From Methylosarcina fibrata AML-C10 (GTDB lineage: Bacteria; Pseudomonadota; Gammaproteobacteria; Methylococcales; Methylomonadaceae), in assembly GCF_000372865.1 (NCBI RefSeq), contig NZ_KB889965.1, positions 4,361,786-4,425,785 of the forward strand: a DNA stretch of 64,000 nt. Direction: 5' to 3'. The notes under the pieces are model-generated. The model saw only the letters and a program-made list of their open reading frames with translations, was not told the DNA's origin and did no database searches. A program made the translations under genes and the position numbers. How positions within the stretch are numbered: the stretch's first letter is position 1; each line of letters opens with the position of its first letter. Shown here piece after piece: positions 40,859 to 48,292 of this stretch.

Positions 40859-41339
40859 GCCGATGTTGTTGTTCGCTTGCGGTAATCCCAGCCGGGGCGA
40901 TGACGCATTAGGACCGCTTCTGCTGGACTACGTCGAAGCGCATTGCGATCTTGGCGACGTCGAGCTGCTCGCCGATTTTCAGTGGCAGATCGAACACGCT
41001 CTGGACCTGGAAAACCGGATGTTGGTGTTATTTGTGGACGCGTCCGTAGCCGCGGCCGGCCCCTTCGATTTTATCGAGCTGGAGCCTGCCGAGGCGATCC
41101 ACTACACCAGCCATGCATTGAGTCCTGCCGCGCTGATGGCGGTGTACCGGGAAGTCAACAAACAATCTCCGCCGCCCTGCTTTCTGCTCGGCATCCGGGG
41201 AGAAGCGTTCGAATTGGGCGCGGATTTGAGCGAAACCGCCCGGCACAATCTGATACAAAGCCGGCGCTTCGTCGCGCAGTTGTTAAGCCGTCCCGACCCT
41301 GCCGATTGGCGGCGGCTTCGTCCGGAGGCCGGCCGGTAA
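40851..41339 (+). CDS. hoxW: Hydrogenase C-terminal maturation protease HoxW
   Basis: A 162-residue endopeptidase of the HyaD/HycI family that trims HoxH once nickel is in place. The nickel-sensing motif GNPSRGDDALGPLL has the conserved acidic residue near residue 17. ADFQWQIEHALDL and HALSPAALM carry the other conserved acid and His. Its start overlaps hoxH by eight bases, coupling protease to substrate. Confidence 0.92.
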   Translation: MPKPMLLFACGNPSRGDDALGPLLLDYVEAHCDLGDVELLADFQWQIEHALDLENRMLVLFVDASVAAAGPFDFIELEPAEAIHYTSHALSPAALMAVYREVNKQSPPPCFLLGIRGEAFELGADLSETARHNLIQSRRFVAQLLSRPDPADWRRLRPEAGR

Positions 41340-41705
41340 CCGGGACCGGTCGTTAAACAGTGCCTGTGTTCCGGAAAGATTTGAACTCAATCTGAAATTT
41401 TTAGTCATTTTGAATGATTTGATTTTTTTGCCGTGGGGTTCAATAGGTCCGAATTGCCCGGTTCTTTGCCCCAGGCGCCGAATCGGTCCGCGTTTCGCCG
41501 GTTGAATTTGGCTGATGGACGACGGTTATGCGTCGTCCTGGCGTTGGCGTCAACAAGCGAACGCCGAGCGAGCCACTAATGTTATCCGCAATGAATTCCA
41601 TCCCGTTCGATTCGGGATCAAGGAGGTGTTTCGTGATAAATACGGCTTTTCTGCAATTCCTTCCGCTCACAAGGGCGGCAAGCGGTTATCCATCCGGCCG
41701 GCGCC
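41340..41705. other. Region between hoxW and the first cox operon, with structured leader
   Basis: A 366-base stretch. Just after hoxW a weak hairpin TCATT/AATGA (41405-41417) is followed by a T-rich run and may end the hox transcript. Three further hairpins fit a structured RNA leader: GGACGACG/CGTCGTCC (41517-41524, 41531-41538), GGCGTT/AACGCC (41540-41545, 41560-41565) and ATCCCG/CGGGAT (41600-41605, 41613-41618). The last stands directly before an AAGGAGGTG site. No clear promoter was found. Confidence 0.55.
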
Positions 41706-41722
41706 ATGGCTCGAATCTCTGA
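41633..41722 (+). CDS. Possible 29-residue leader peptide overlapping coxB
   Basis: A GTG at 41633 lies four bases after AAGGAGGTG (41620-41628), a near-perfect ribosome-binding site. It opens a 29-codon frame that ends at 41722, 17 bases inside the next gene. The coxB start itself has no good ribosome-binding site, so ribosomes ending this short frame could reinitiate there. The peptide sequence (INTAFLQFLPLTRAASG...) matches nothing I know. Confidence 0.35.
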   Translation: MINTAFLQFLPLTRAASGYPSGRRHGSNL

Positions 41723-42719
41723 CTTGCTTTCGGCGGCGTTCATCGCCGCGCCGGTTTCCTCTACTGCGGCTGACGGCCCGCTTAACTATTTTCTGCACAG
41801 CTACGGCCCCGCTTCTGAGCCGATCATGCACCTGGGTTGGGTCATCACGGCGCTGATGGCCTTGATTTTGCTGATCATCGCGTTGCTTCTGCTCGGCGCG
41901 TTGTACCGGAAACGTCCGGCCGCGGAAGCGAATGCCGTGATCGGCCCCGAAAAAAACGACCTGTTGTGGGTTACGGTCGGCACCGGGATTTCTTCAGGAA
42001 TTCTGTTCGTTTTGCTGATCTACGTCCTGATCACGCTGAATTCGGTCGCTAAACCCGGCCGCGCCCCGGCGCTGGCGTTGACGGTCACCGGTTACGACTG
42101 GTGGTGGAAAGTCGAGTATGAAGACAGCGATTCCGGCCGGCGCATCGTCACCGCCAACGAAGTCCATATTCCGGTCGGCCGGCCGGTGCTGATCCGGCTG
42201 AAAAGCGCGGACGTCATCCACGCCTTTTGGGTCCCGGTGTTGGCCGGAAAGACCCAGATGATTCCCGGCCTGGCCAATCAGCAATGGCTCCAGGCGGACG
42301 CGCCGGGCGTTTACCGGGGACAATGCACGCAATACTGCGGCGCGCAGCACGCCCACATGGATTTCGAGATTGTCGCCGAGAGTCCGTCCGATTTTCAAAA
42401 ATGGCTGGAACGTCAGCGGCAAACGGCGGCTCCCGTTACCGGGGGCATAGCGGAGTCGGGGCAAAAGCTGTTCGGAGACAATTGCGCCGGCTGCCATTCG
42501 GTACGAGGGACCCAGGCTCAGGGCAAGCACGGTCCCGATTTGACGCATCTGAACTCGCGCCGCCTGATCGCCGCCGGCTTGCTGGCCAATACGCCCGAAA
42601 ACCGGATGAAATGGATTGCCCATGTTCAGGAACTGAAACCTGGAGCACGAATGCCCGATTTCGCGTTTTCGGACGAGGAAGCCGCCGCATTAGCGGCCTT
42701 TTTATCGACACTTGACTGA
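41706..42719 (+). CDS. coxB: Cytochrome c oxidase subunit II with fused cytochrome c (caa3 type)
   Basis: A 337-residue subunit II. Two membrane helices (about residues 42-65 and 90-112) follow a short N-terminal leader. The CuA domain has DVIHAFWVP and the ligands Cys207, Cys211, His215 and Met218 in GQCTQYCGAQHAHM. A C-terminal cytochrome c domain binds one haem through Cys260, Cys263 and His264 (CAGCH), with a distal Met in ARMPDF. It takes electrons from soluble or membrane cytochromes and passes them to subunit I. First gene of the coxB-coxA-coxC group. Confidence 0.93.
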   Translation: MARISDLLSAAFIAAPVSSTAADGPLNYFLHSYGPASEPIMHLGWVITALMALILLIIALLLLGALYRKRPAAEANAVIGPEKNDLLWVTVGTGISSGILFVLLIYVLITLNSVAKPGRAPALALTVTGYDWWWKVEYEDSDSGRRIVTANEVHIPVGRPVLIRLKSADVIHAFWVPVLAGKTQMIPGLANQQWLQADAPGVYRGQCTQYCGAQHAHMDFEIVAESPSDFQKWLERQRQTAAPVTGGIAESGQKLFGDNCAGCHSVRGTQAQGKHGPDLTHLNSRRLIAAGLLANTPENRMKWIAHVQELKPGARMPDFAFSDEEAAALAAFLSTLD

Positions 42720-42730
42720 GGAGCCCCGCC

Positions 42731-44728
42731 ATGACCGGTATCGCACACAGTTCACCTAGGCTTGAACTTTCCCGAATACCCGAAATGGGCAGCGCTCCCG
42801 CCGGCTCTCCCGAACAAGTCCGGCTCGCCGAATTGTGGGAAACCGCGCCCGGCTGGCGCGGCTGGTTGTCTACGGTCGATCACAAGGAGATCGGCCTGCG
42901 TTATCTGGTCACCGCCTTCATTTTTTTGCTGATGGGCGGCATCGAAGCGTTGATCATGCGCGTGCAATTGGCAGGCCCCGATCAAACCCTGCTGAGCCCC
43001 GACCAGTACAATCAGCTTTTTACGATGCACGGCATCACGATGATTTTTCTGTACGCGCTGCCGGTGTTGTCGGGGTTTTCCAATTATCTGTGGCCCTTGA
43101 TGCTGGGCTCGCGGGACATGGCGTTTCCGCGGCTGAATGCGCTGTCCTACTGGATTTTTCTGTTTGCCGGAATGTTTCTCTACGCCAGTTTTCCCCTGGG
43201 GCAGGCTCCCGACGTCGGCTGGTTCAACTATGTGCCGGCCTCAAGCCGGGAATACGATCCGGGGCCCAATATCGACGTGTACGCGCTCGGCATGGTCTTG
43301 CTGGGCATTTCGACCACGGTCGGAGCAATCAATTTCATCGTGACGCTGTTTCGCCTGCGGGCTCCGGGAATGTCGATCGACCGGGTGCCGATCCTGGTCT
43401 GGGGCACGCTGACCGCTTCGGTGGCGAACGTCTTTGCCGTGCCTTCGGTGAGCCTTGCGTTTTTTCTGCTCTGGCTGGACCGGCATGCGGGAATGCATTT
43501 CTTCGATGTGCTCAACGGCGGCCAACCTTTGTTGTGGCAGCACTTGTTCTGGATGTTCGGACATCCCTGGGTCTACGTGGTCGTGCTGCCGGCGATGGGT
43601 ATCGTTTCCGACGCGCTGCCCACTTTTTGCCGGCGCCCCCTGGTCGGCTATGCCGCGGTGGCGCTGTCGACGATGGCGACCATGCTGCTGGGCTTCGGCG
43701 TCTGGATTCACCACATGTTCGCCACCGGCCTGCCGACGCTCGCGCAGTCGTTTTTCGGAGCCACCAGCATGGTCATTTCCATTCCGAGCGCGGTGGCCGT
43801 ATTCGCCTGGCTGGCGACCATCTGGCTGGGCAGGCCGGTGTTCAATACGCCGTCTCTCTTTTTTTTCGGTTTTGTCCTGCTGTTCGTGATCGGCGGTCTG
43901 TCCGGCGTGATGACGGCGGCCGTGCCGTTCGATTATCAGTTGAACGAGACCTATTTCGTCGTCGCCCACCTGCATTATGTGCTGATCGGCATCAACGTCT
44001 TTCCGGTCGTCGGCGGCATCCATTACTGGTTTCCAAAGTTCTTCGGCCGCATGATGAACGAAACCTGGGGGCGGTGGAGCTTCTGGTTCATGTTCCTCGG
44101 CTTCAATCTCGGCTTTTTTCCGATGCACGTGGCCGGGCTTCTGGGCATGCCCAGGCGGATTTACACCTATCCGCCCGAGATGGGCTGGAACACGGTCAAC
44201 CTGATCACCACGGTGGGATCGTTCGTCTTTGCCGTCGGGATCCTGATTTTTCTGGTCAACCTGATCGTCAGCCTGAAGCGCGGCGCTCCTGCGTCCGCCA
44301 ATCCGTGGGATGCGCCGACCTTAGAATGGGCGACGCCGTCGCCGCCGCCGCCTTACAATTTTGCCGTGATTCCGGTCATCGCCAGCCGCCATCCGTTATG
44401 GGAAGACCGTCTTAACGAGGGGACCGGCCGTTCCAGCCTGGAGAGAGGGTATCTGCTGATGGAAGGACGGGAAACGCTCGGCACGACCCCGCTGGACGCG
44501 AGGCCCGACATCATCCTGAAAATGCCGGACGACTCGTATGCGCCGTTCTTTCTGGGGTTGTTCAGCTCGCTTCTGTTCGTGGGCCTCTTGCTGGACTGGC
44601 GCCTGTTCACCGCGGCCATGATCGTTGGAGCCGGCCTGTCGCTGATCGCGTGGATGTGGCCGAGCAACCGATTGCTGCAACGCGTGCCGAGCGGCCGGAC
44701 GGCCATTCAAGGAGGCGGCCGTGGCTGA
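42731..44728 (+). CDS. coxA: Cytochrome c oxidase subunit I, divergent form lacking channel Glu and Lys
   Basis: A 665-residue haem-copper oxidase subunit I. Ligand histidines are intact: FTMHGITM, HPWVY (His278, cross-link Tyr282), WIHHMF, and AHLHY. The D-channel entry Asp is kept (SRDMAFPRLN). However, the usual HPEVY Glu is Trp280, and the K-channel Lys of IPTGVKVF is Ala356 (IPSAVAVF). FG before HPWVY also rules out the YS motif of A2-type enzymes. It resembles, from memory, the poorly studied CoxN branch. About 130 extra C-terminal residues add two membrane helices, as in subunit I/III partial fusions. Confidence 0.92.
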   Translation: MTGIAHSSPRLELSRIPEMGSAPAGSPEQVRLAELWETAPGWRGWLSTVDHKEIGLRYLVTAFIFLLMGGIEALIMRVQLAGPDQTLLSPDQYNQLFTMHGITMIFLYALPVLSGFSNYLWPLMLGSRDMAFPRLNALSYWIFLFAGMFLYASFPLGQAPDVGWFNYVPASSREYDPGPNIDVYALGMVLLGISTTVGAINFIVTLFRLRAPGMSIDRVPILVWGTLTASVANVFAVPSVSLAFFLLWLDRHAGMHFFDVLNGGQPLLWQHLFWMFGHPWVYVVVLPAMGIVSDALPTFCRRPLVGYAAVALSTMATMLLGFGVWIHHMFATGLPTLAQSFFGATSMVISIPSAVAVFAWLATIWLGRPVFNTPSLFFFGFVLLFVIGGLSGVMTAAVPFDYQLNETYFVVAHLHYVLIGINVFPVVGGIHYWFPKFFGRMMNETWGRWSFWFMFLGFNLGFFPMHVAGLLGMPRRIYTYPPEMGWNTVNLITTVGSFVFAVGILIFLVNLIVSLKRGAPASANPWDAPTLEWATPSPPPPYNFAVIPVIASRHPLWEDRLNEGTGRSSLERGYLLMEGRETLGTTPLDARPDIILKMPDDSYAPFFLGLFSSLLFVGLLLDWRLFTAAMIVGAGLSLIAWMWPSNRLLQRVPSGRTAIQGGGRG

Positions 44729-45317
44729 AGTGATTTCTCTCGATAAACCTTTACCGGTCGGCAGCGCCGGCAAGCGCTCGGGCGGATGGTGGGGCGTCGT
44801 CAGCCTGATCGTGACCGAAGGCTCCTTATTCGCCTATCTGTTGTTTACTTATTTTTATCTGGATTCGCAAACCGCGCAGTCCTGGCCGCCGGAAGGCTTG
44901 CCGGATCTGTTCATGCCCGGCGTAAACACGCTGATTCTGCTGTCCAGCAGCGTCTTTGTCTGGGCGAGCGAACGCTGCCTTGAGTTCAGGCATCCGCGGT
45001 GGAGTTTTGCCGCGATGGCGACAGCGTCCGTGCTGGGCGTTGTTTTTGTGCTTGTTCAACTCAACGAATGGCACAAGAAAACGTACACGATCACGACCCA
45101 TCTATACGGATCGCTGTACTTCACCATTACCGGATTTCATCTGCTGCACGTCGTCGTGGGGCTGGGCATTCTGCTCCTGCTCCTGATCTGGATCGGGCTC
45201 GGTTATTTCGACGACAGACGCATGGCAGCCGTCTCGATCGGAGGATGGTACTGGCATTTCGTCGACGTGGTCTGGCTGTTCGTATTTTCGACGTTGTATC
45301 TGTTTCCCTATCTTTAA
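44721..45317 (+). CDS. coxC: Cytochrome c oxidase subunit III (short, five-helix form)
   Basis: A 198-residue subunit III of the haem-copper oxidase. The GTG start overlaps coxA by eight bases, with GGAGG upstream. Five hydrophobic helices are seen, with the hallmark FHLLHVVVGLG and the C-terminal WYWHFVDVVWLFVF. The two helices missing at the N-terminus compared with seven-helix subunit III may be those fused to the end of coxA. Confidence 0.92.
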   Translation: MAEVISLDKPLPVGSAGKRSGGWWGVVSLIVTEGSLFAYLLFTYFYLDSQTAQSWPPEGLPDLFMPGVNTLILLSSSVFVWASERCLEFRHPRWSFAAMATASVLGVVFVLVQLNEWHKKTYTITTHLYGSLYFTITGFHLLHVVVGLGILLLLLIWIGLGYFDDRRMAAVSIGGWYWHFVDVVWLFVFSTLYLFPYL

Positions 45318-45328
45318 ACGGTAAACGC

Positions 45329-45781
45329 ATGACTTTATCTCCCGAACTCGAATTTGCAAACAATCTTCGGCCGAATCGACCGGCATGGATGAACGCACTG
45401 CGTTTATTGCTCGGACTGTTCGGTGCGCCGGTGGCCTGGGCGTTCCAGATCGCTTTGAGCGAACCGTTGGCGGCACGGGCCTGCTATCCCAATCGGACGC
45501 CGTTGCCCGAGCCTTCCTGGGAAGGATGGTCGGTCGTCATGCCGGCGGTCAGCCTGGCTTGTCTGGCCTTTGCGCTGCTGTCGGGATGGGCCGCCTTGAC
45601 CGTCTGGCGGGGGCAGACTCTGGAGCCGATGGCCGGTCGCGACGACTTCCTGCGGCTGCGCCGGGGGAGAATCCGTTTTTTATCGAGGCTCGGCCTGATG
45701 TCGAGCGGCCTCTTTATCGTGGCGGTCGTTTTTAATACGCTGGCCGTTTTACTGGTGCCGCTGTGCAGTTCCTGGTATTGA
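45329..45781 (+). CDS. Membrane protein of the cox cluster, unknown function
   Basis: A 150-residue protein with three hydrophobic segments (about residues 22-45, 68-92 and 117-143), starting at the ATG at 45329, 12 bases after coxC. No metal motif is seen. Small membrane proteins in this position of alternative oxidase clusters are often a fourth subunit or an assembly factor. This is inferred from position only. It overlaps or closely adjoins the following cytochrome gene. Confidence 0.7.
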   Translation: MTLSPELEFANNLRPNRPAWMNALRLLLGLFGAPVAWAFQIALSEPLAARACYPNRTPLPEPSWEGWSVVMPAVSLACLAFALLSGWAALTVWRGQTLEPMAGRDDFLRLRRGRIRFLSRLGLMSSGLFIVAVVFNTLAVLLVPLCSSWY

Positions 45782-45786
45782 TCGTC

Positions 45787-47106
45787 ATGCGGCCGGCCAT
45801 GCTTGCGTCAATTTATTTCAGGCGGCTGAGATTCGAGGCCGCAATCGGCCTTTGCGCGGCCTTCCTTTCGGGGCCGGCGGCGGTGCAGCCCGCAGAGCCC
45901 GAGTCTCTCAGCCGGGGAGCATACTTGGCCAGAGCGGCAGACTGTCACGCCTGCCATACCGCCGATCCGCCGCAGGCTCCGTTTGCCGGAGGCCGTGCGA
46001 TCAATTCGCCTTTCGGCGTCATTTATTCGACCAACATCACGCCGGATCCGGACCACGGCATCGGCAAATATACTCTGGAAGATTTCAGCCGAGCCGTTCG
46101 AAACGGGATTGCCAGGGACGGCCATTATTTGTACCCGGCGATGCCTTATCCGTCGTTTTCGGCGATTCGCGACGAGGACATTCGCGAGCTCTACGATTAT
46201 TTCATGCACGAGGTAGCCCCGGTCGGTCATGCTCCGCCTGAAACCAGGCTGCCGTTTCCATTCAACATCCGCCAGACCCTGTGGTTCTGGGATCTGCTCT
46301 TTGTCGAAGACGAACGCTTCAAGCCGCGGCACGGTCGCGACGAGCAATGGAATCGCGGCGCCTATCTGGTGCAGACGCTCGGCCACTGCGGCGCCTGCCA
46401 TACGCCGCGCGGCCTGGCCTTCCAGGAAAAGGCTTTTTCGGAGTCGTCCCGGCACTACTTGAGCGGCGCCGTGGTCGACAACTGGTACGCCGTCAATCTC
46501 AGAGGAGATCCGGCGTCGGGATTGGGGCGATGGTCGGAAGAAGACGTTGCCTTTTTCTTGCAAACCGGCCATGGCAGTCGCGCTGCGGTGTTCGGCAGCA
46601 TGGTGGAGGTTATCGAAAACAGCACTCAACATTTGCGCGGCGACGATCTGCAGGCGATCGCCCGCTATCTGAAATCGCTGTCTCCGCGCGGCGAAAAATC
46701 GTTCTATCAGCCCGAAAAAAGCGACGTGGCCATTAAACTTGCGGCATTGAAAACCGGTTCGGTGGAGCGGCCGGGCGCCGGGCTGTATCAGTCATTTTGC
46801 GCGAAATGCCACAAGCTCGACGGCCAGGGTGAAGCGAATAAATATCCGAAGCTGGCCGGTAACTCGGTCGTCCTTGCGGAGGACCCGACCTCGCTGATCC
46901 GCCTTGTGCTCGAAGGGAGCGAGCCTCACGACATGCAAATGAGCCCGAAGCATCAAAAAATGCCCAGTTTCGCAAAGAAGCTCGACGACCGGCACATCGC
47001 CGAAGCACTCACTTTTATCCGCTCCAGTTGGGGCAACGGCGCTTCCCCTGTAACCGAGCGCGACGTTTCGATACTGCGCGGCAGGGTATACGAAAAACCC
47101 CGGTAG
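45787..47106 (+). CDS. Triheme c-type cytochrome (alcohol/gluconate dehydrogenase cytochrome subunit-like)
   Basis: About 439 residues with three cytochrome c domains: CHACH near residue 53, CGACH in the middle and CAKCH near residue 340. Likely distal Met residues are in YPAMPYPSF, FGSMVEV and KMPSF. An N-terminal hydrophobic stretch acts as signal or anchor. The start is uncertain: a GTG at 45763 overlaps the previous gene, and ATGs lie at 45787 and 45799. The build is that of AdhB-type subunits, which pass electrons from periplasmic dehydrogenases to quinone or oxidase. No dehydrogenase subunit is adjacent, so it may feed the oxidase encoded just upstream. Confidence 0.87.
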   Translation: MRPAMLASIYFRRLRFEAAIGLCAAFLSGPAAVQPAEPESLSRGAYLARAADCHACHTADPPQAPFAGGRAINSPFGVIYSTNITPDPDHGIGKYTLEDFSRAVRNGIARDGHYLYPAMPYPSFSAIRDEDIRELYDYFMHEVAPVGHAPPETRLPFPFNIRQTLWFWDLLFVEDERFKPRHGRDEQWNRGAYLVQTLGHCGACHTPRGLAFQEKAFSESSRHYLSGAVVDNWYAVNLRGDPASGLGRWSEEDVAFFLQTGHGSRAAVFGSMVEVIENSTQHLRGDDLQAIARYLKSLSPRGEKSFYQPEKSDVAIKLAALKTGSVERPGAGLYQSFCAKCHKLDGQGEANKYPKLAGNSVVLAEDPTSLIRLVLEGSEPHDMQMSPKHQKMPSFAKKLDDRHIAEALTFIRSSWGNGASPVTERDVSILRGRVYEKPR

Positions 47107-47229
47107 CCGATCCCGTTGAAACGCGAGAATAAAGCCGGGCGAGTTTGCGTCGCGCCTTTGGGCCGGAAAGAGAAGCCCATATCATTCTCCTGCGGCTACG
47201 GCCTCAATGCCTGGCAAAGTGGAAGCCCT

Positions 47230-47264
47230 GTAGGTCGGGTTAGCGATAGCGTAACCCGACCTAC
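47230..47264. repeat. REP-like palindromic element
   Basis: A perfect 13-base inverted repeat, GTAGGTCGGGTTA (47230-47242) with TAACCCGACCTAC (47252-47264), has the loop GCGATAGCG. This GTAGGTCGGGTTAGC-type palindrome is a common dispersed element of many proteobacterial genomes. It stands between the convergent cytochrome and pirin genes in a 269-base gap, where it may also stop transcription. I see no transposase. Confidence 0.8.
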
Positions 47265-47375
47265 GGCACTAGAAAAGCGTTATACACGGTCACCTCATCT
47301 TCCAGTGTGGCCACCCACGCGCAAATAGAGGTCGAGTTCGTCGACAAATATCCAATGGCGAATACGTCCATCCGT

Positions 47376-48227
47376 TTAATGCCCCTGGTACTTAAAATCC
47401 GCCAGCGCCTGCCGGATTTCTTCCGGCGTATTCATGACGAACGGTCCGTAGCCGGCTATCGGCTCGTCGATCGGCTTTCCGTTCATCAGCAGCAGTATCG
47501 AATTTGTGCGGGCGGTCAGCGTGAGCCGGGTGCCATCGCGTTTAAAGAAAGCCAGTTCGACGTCGTTCAGAATGGCCGAACGGTTGATTTCGACGCGGCC
47601 TTTCAAGGCGAACAAGATTGTCGTGTAATCTTCGGGAAGATCGACCTCAACGGTTTGTTCGGCAGAGAGGCGAAGATCCCATAAGTTGACCGGCGTGTAG
47701 GTGCGGGCCGGGCCTTTGTGTCCTTGAAAATCGCCGGCAATGATCCTGAGCATGCTGCCGTAGTCGTCCAGTTTGACCGCCGGTATCCGGGTGTAGCCGA
47801 TGGACTGGTAATGAGGCGTATCCATCTTGTACCGGGCGGGCAGGTTAACCCAGAGCTGAACGGCTTCGAATGTGCCTCCCCGGCGGGTAAAGGCTTCGGA
47901 GTGCATTTCTTCGTGCAGAAGACCTTTCGCCGCGGTCATCCATTGCACGTCGCCGGGACCGATCGAACCGCCGTTGCCTGCGGTATCGCGGTGTACGACT
48001 TCCCCTTGATAAACGATGGTAACCGTTTCGAAACCACGGTGAGGATGAAAACCGACGCCCCTTGGCTTCGCCGCCGGCGCAAACTCGGCGGGTCCCGCGT
48101 AATCCAGCAGCAGGAAAGGGCTGACGTCGGCATCCTGGGTGTTATAGGAAAACAGGGTGCGTACCGGGAAGCCGTCGCCGACCCAGTGGGAATGTTCGGC
48201 GCGGGCGATTCGATGCAGTGGTTTCAT
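47376..48227 (-). CDS. Pirin family protein
   Basis: A 283-residue bicupin. The N-terminal cupin metal site is visible: HPHRGFETVT gives two His, and LLHEEMHSE gives His and Glu. In E. coli the homologue YhhW has quercetin 2,3-dioxygenase activity, while other pirins act as redox-dependent regulators. The physiological substrate is unknown. It is a single gene, convergent with the triheme cytochrome and 65 bases downstream of the ABC gene. Confidence 0.92.
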   Translation of the reverse strand: MKPLHRIARAEHSHWVGDGFPVRTLFSYNTQDADVSPFLLLDYAGPAEFAPAAKPRGVGFHPHRGFETVTIVYQGEVVHRDTAGNGGSIGPGDVQWMTAAKGLLHEEMHSEAFTRRGGTFEAVQLWVNLPARYKMDTPHYQSIGYTRIPAVKLDDYGSMLRIIAGDFQGHKGPARTYTPVNLWDLRLSAEQTVEVDLPEDYTTILFALKGRVEINRSAILNDVELAFFKRDGTRLTLTARTNSILLLMNGKPIDEPIAGYGPFVMNTPEEIRQALADFKYQGH

Positions 48228-48292
48228 GGCTGGATTCCTTATGGATGTGGAAAGGCGAAATCCTCGAAGCGATCCGGAATGGATCGCAGCGG

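Noticed and set aside
41633-41722. Frameshift joining the short leader frame to coxB
   Set aside because: coxB already has two membrane helices and a plausible N-terminus from 41706, and the short frame adds no recognisable sequence.
42835-44415. 526-codon plus-strand frame overlapping coxA in another register
   Set aside because: The sequence is Arg/Gly/Ser-rich shadow translation; coxA has all haem ligands in its own frame.
47265-47375. Minus-strand peptide reading (WIFVDELDLYLRVGG) beside the REP-like element
   Set aside because: It looks protein-like but has an upstream stop, no start and no family match; perhaps part of a dispersed repeat, but not supportable as a gene.
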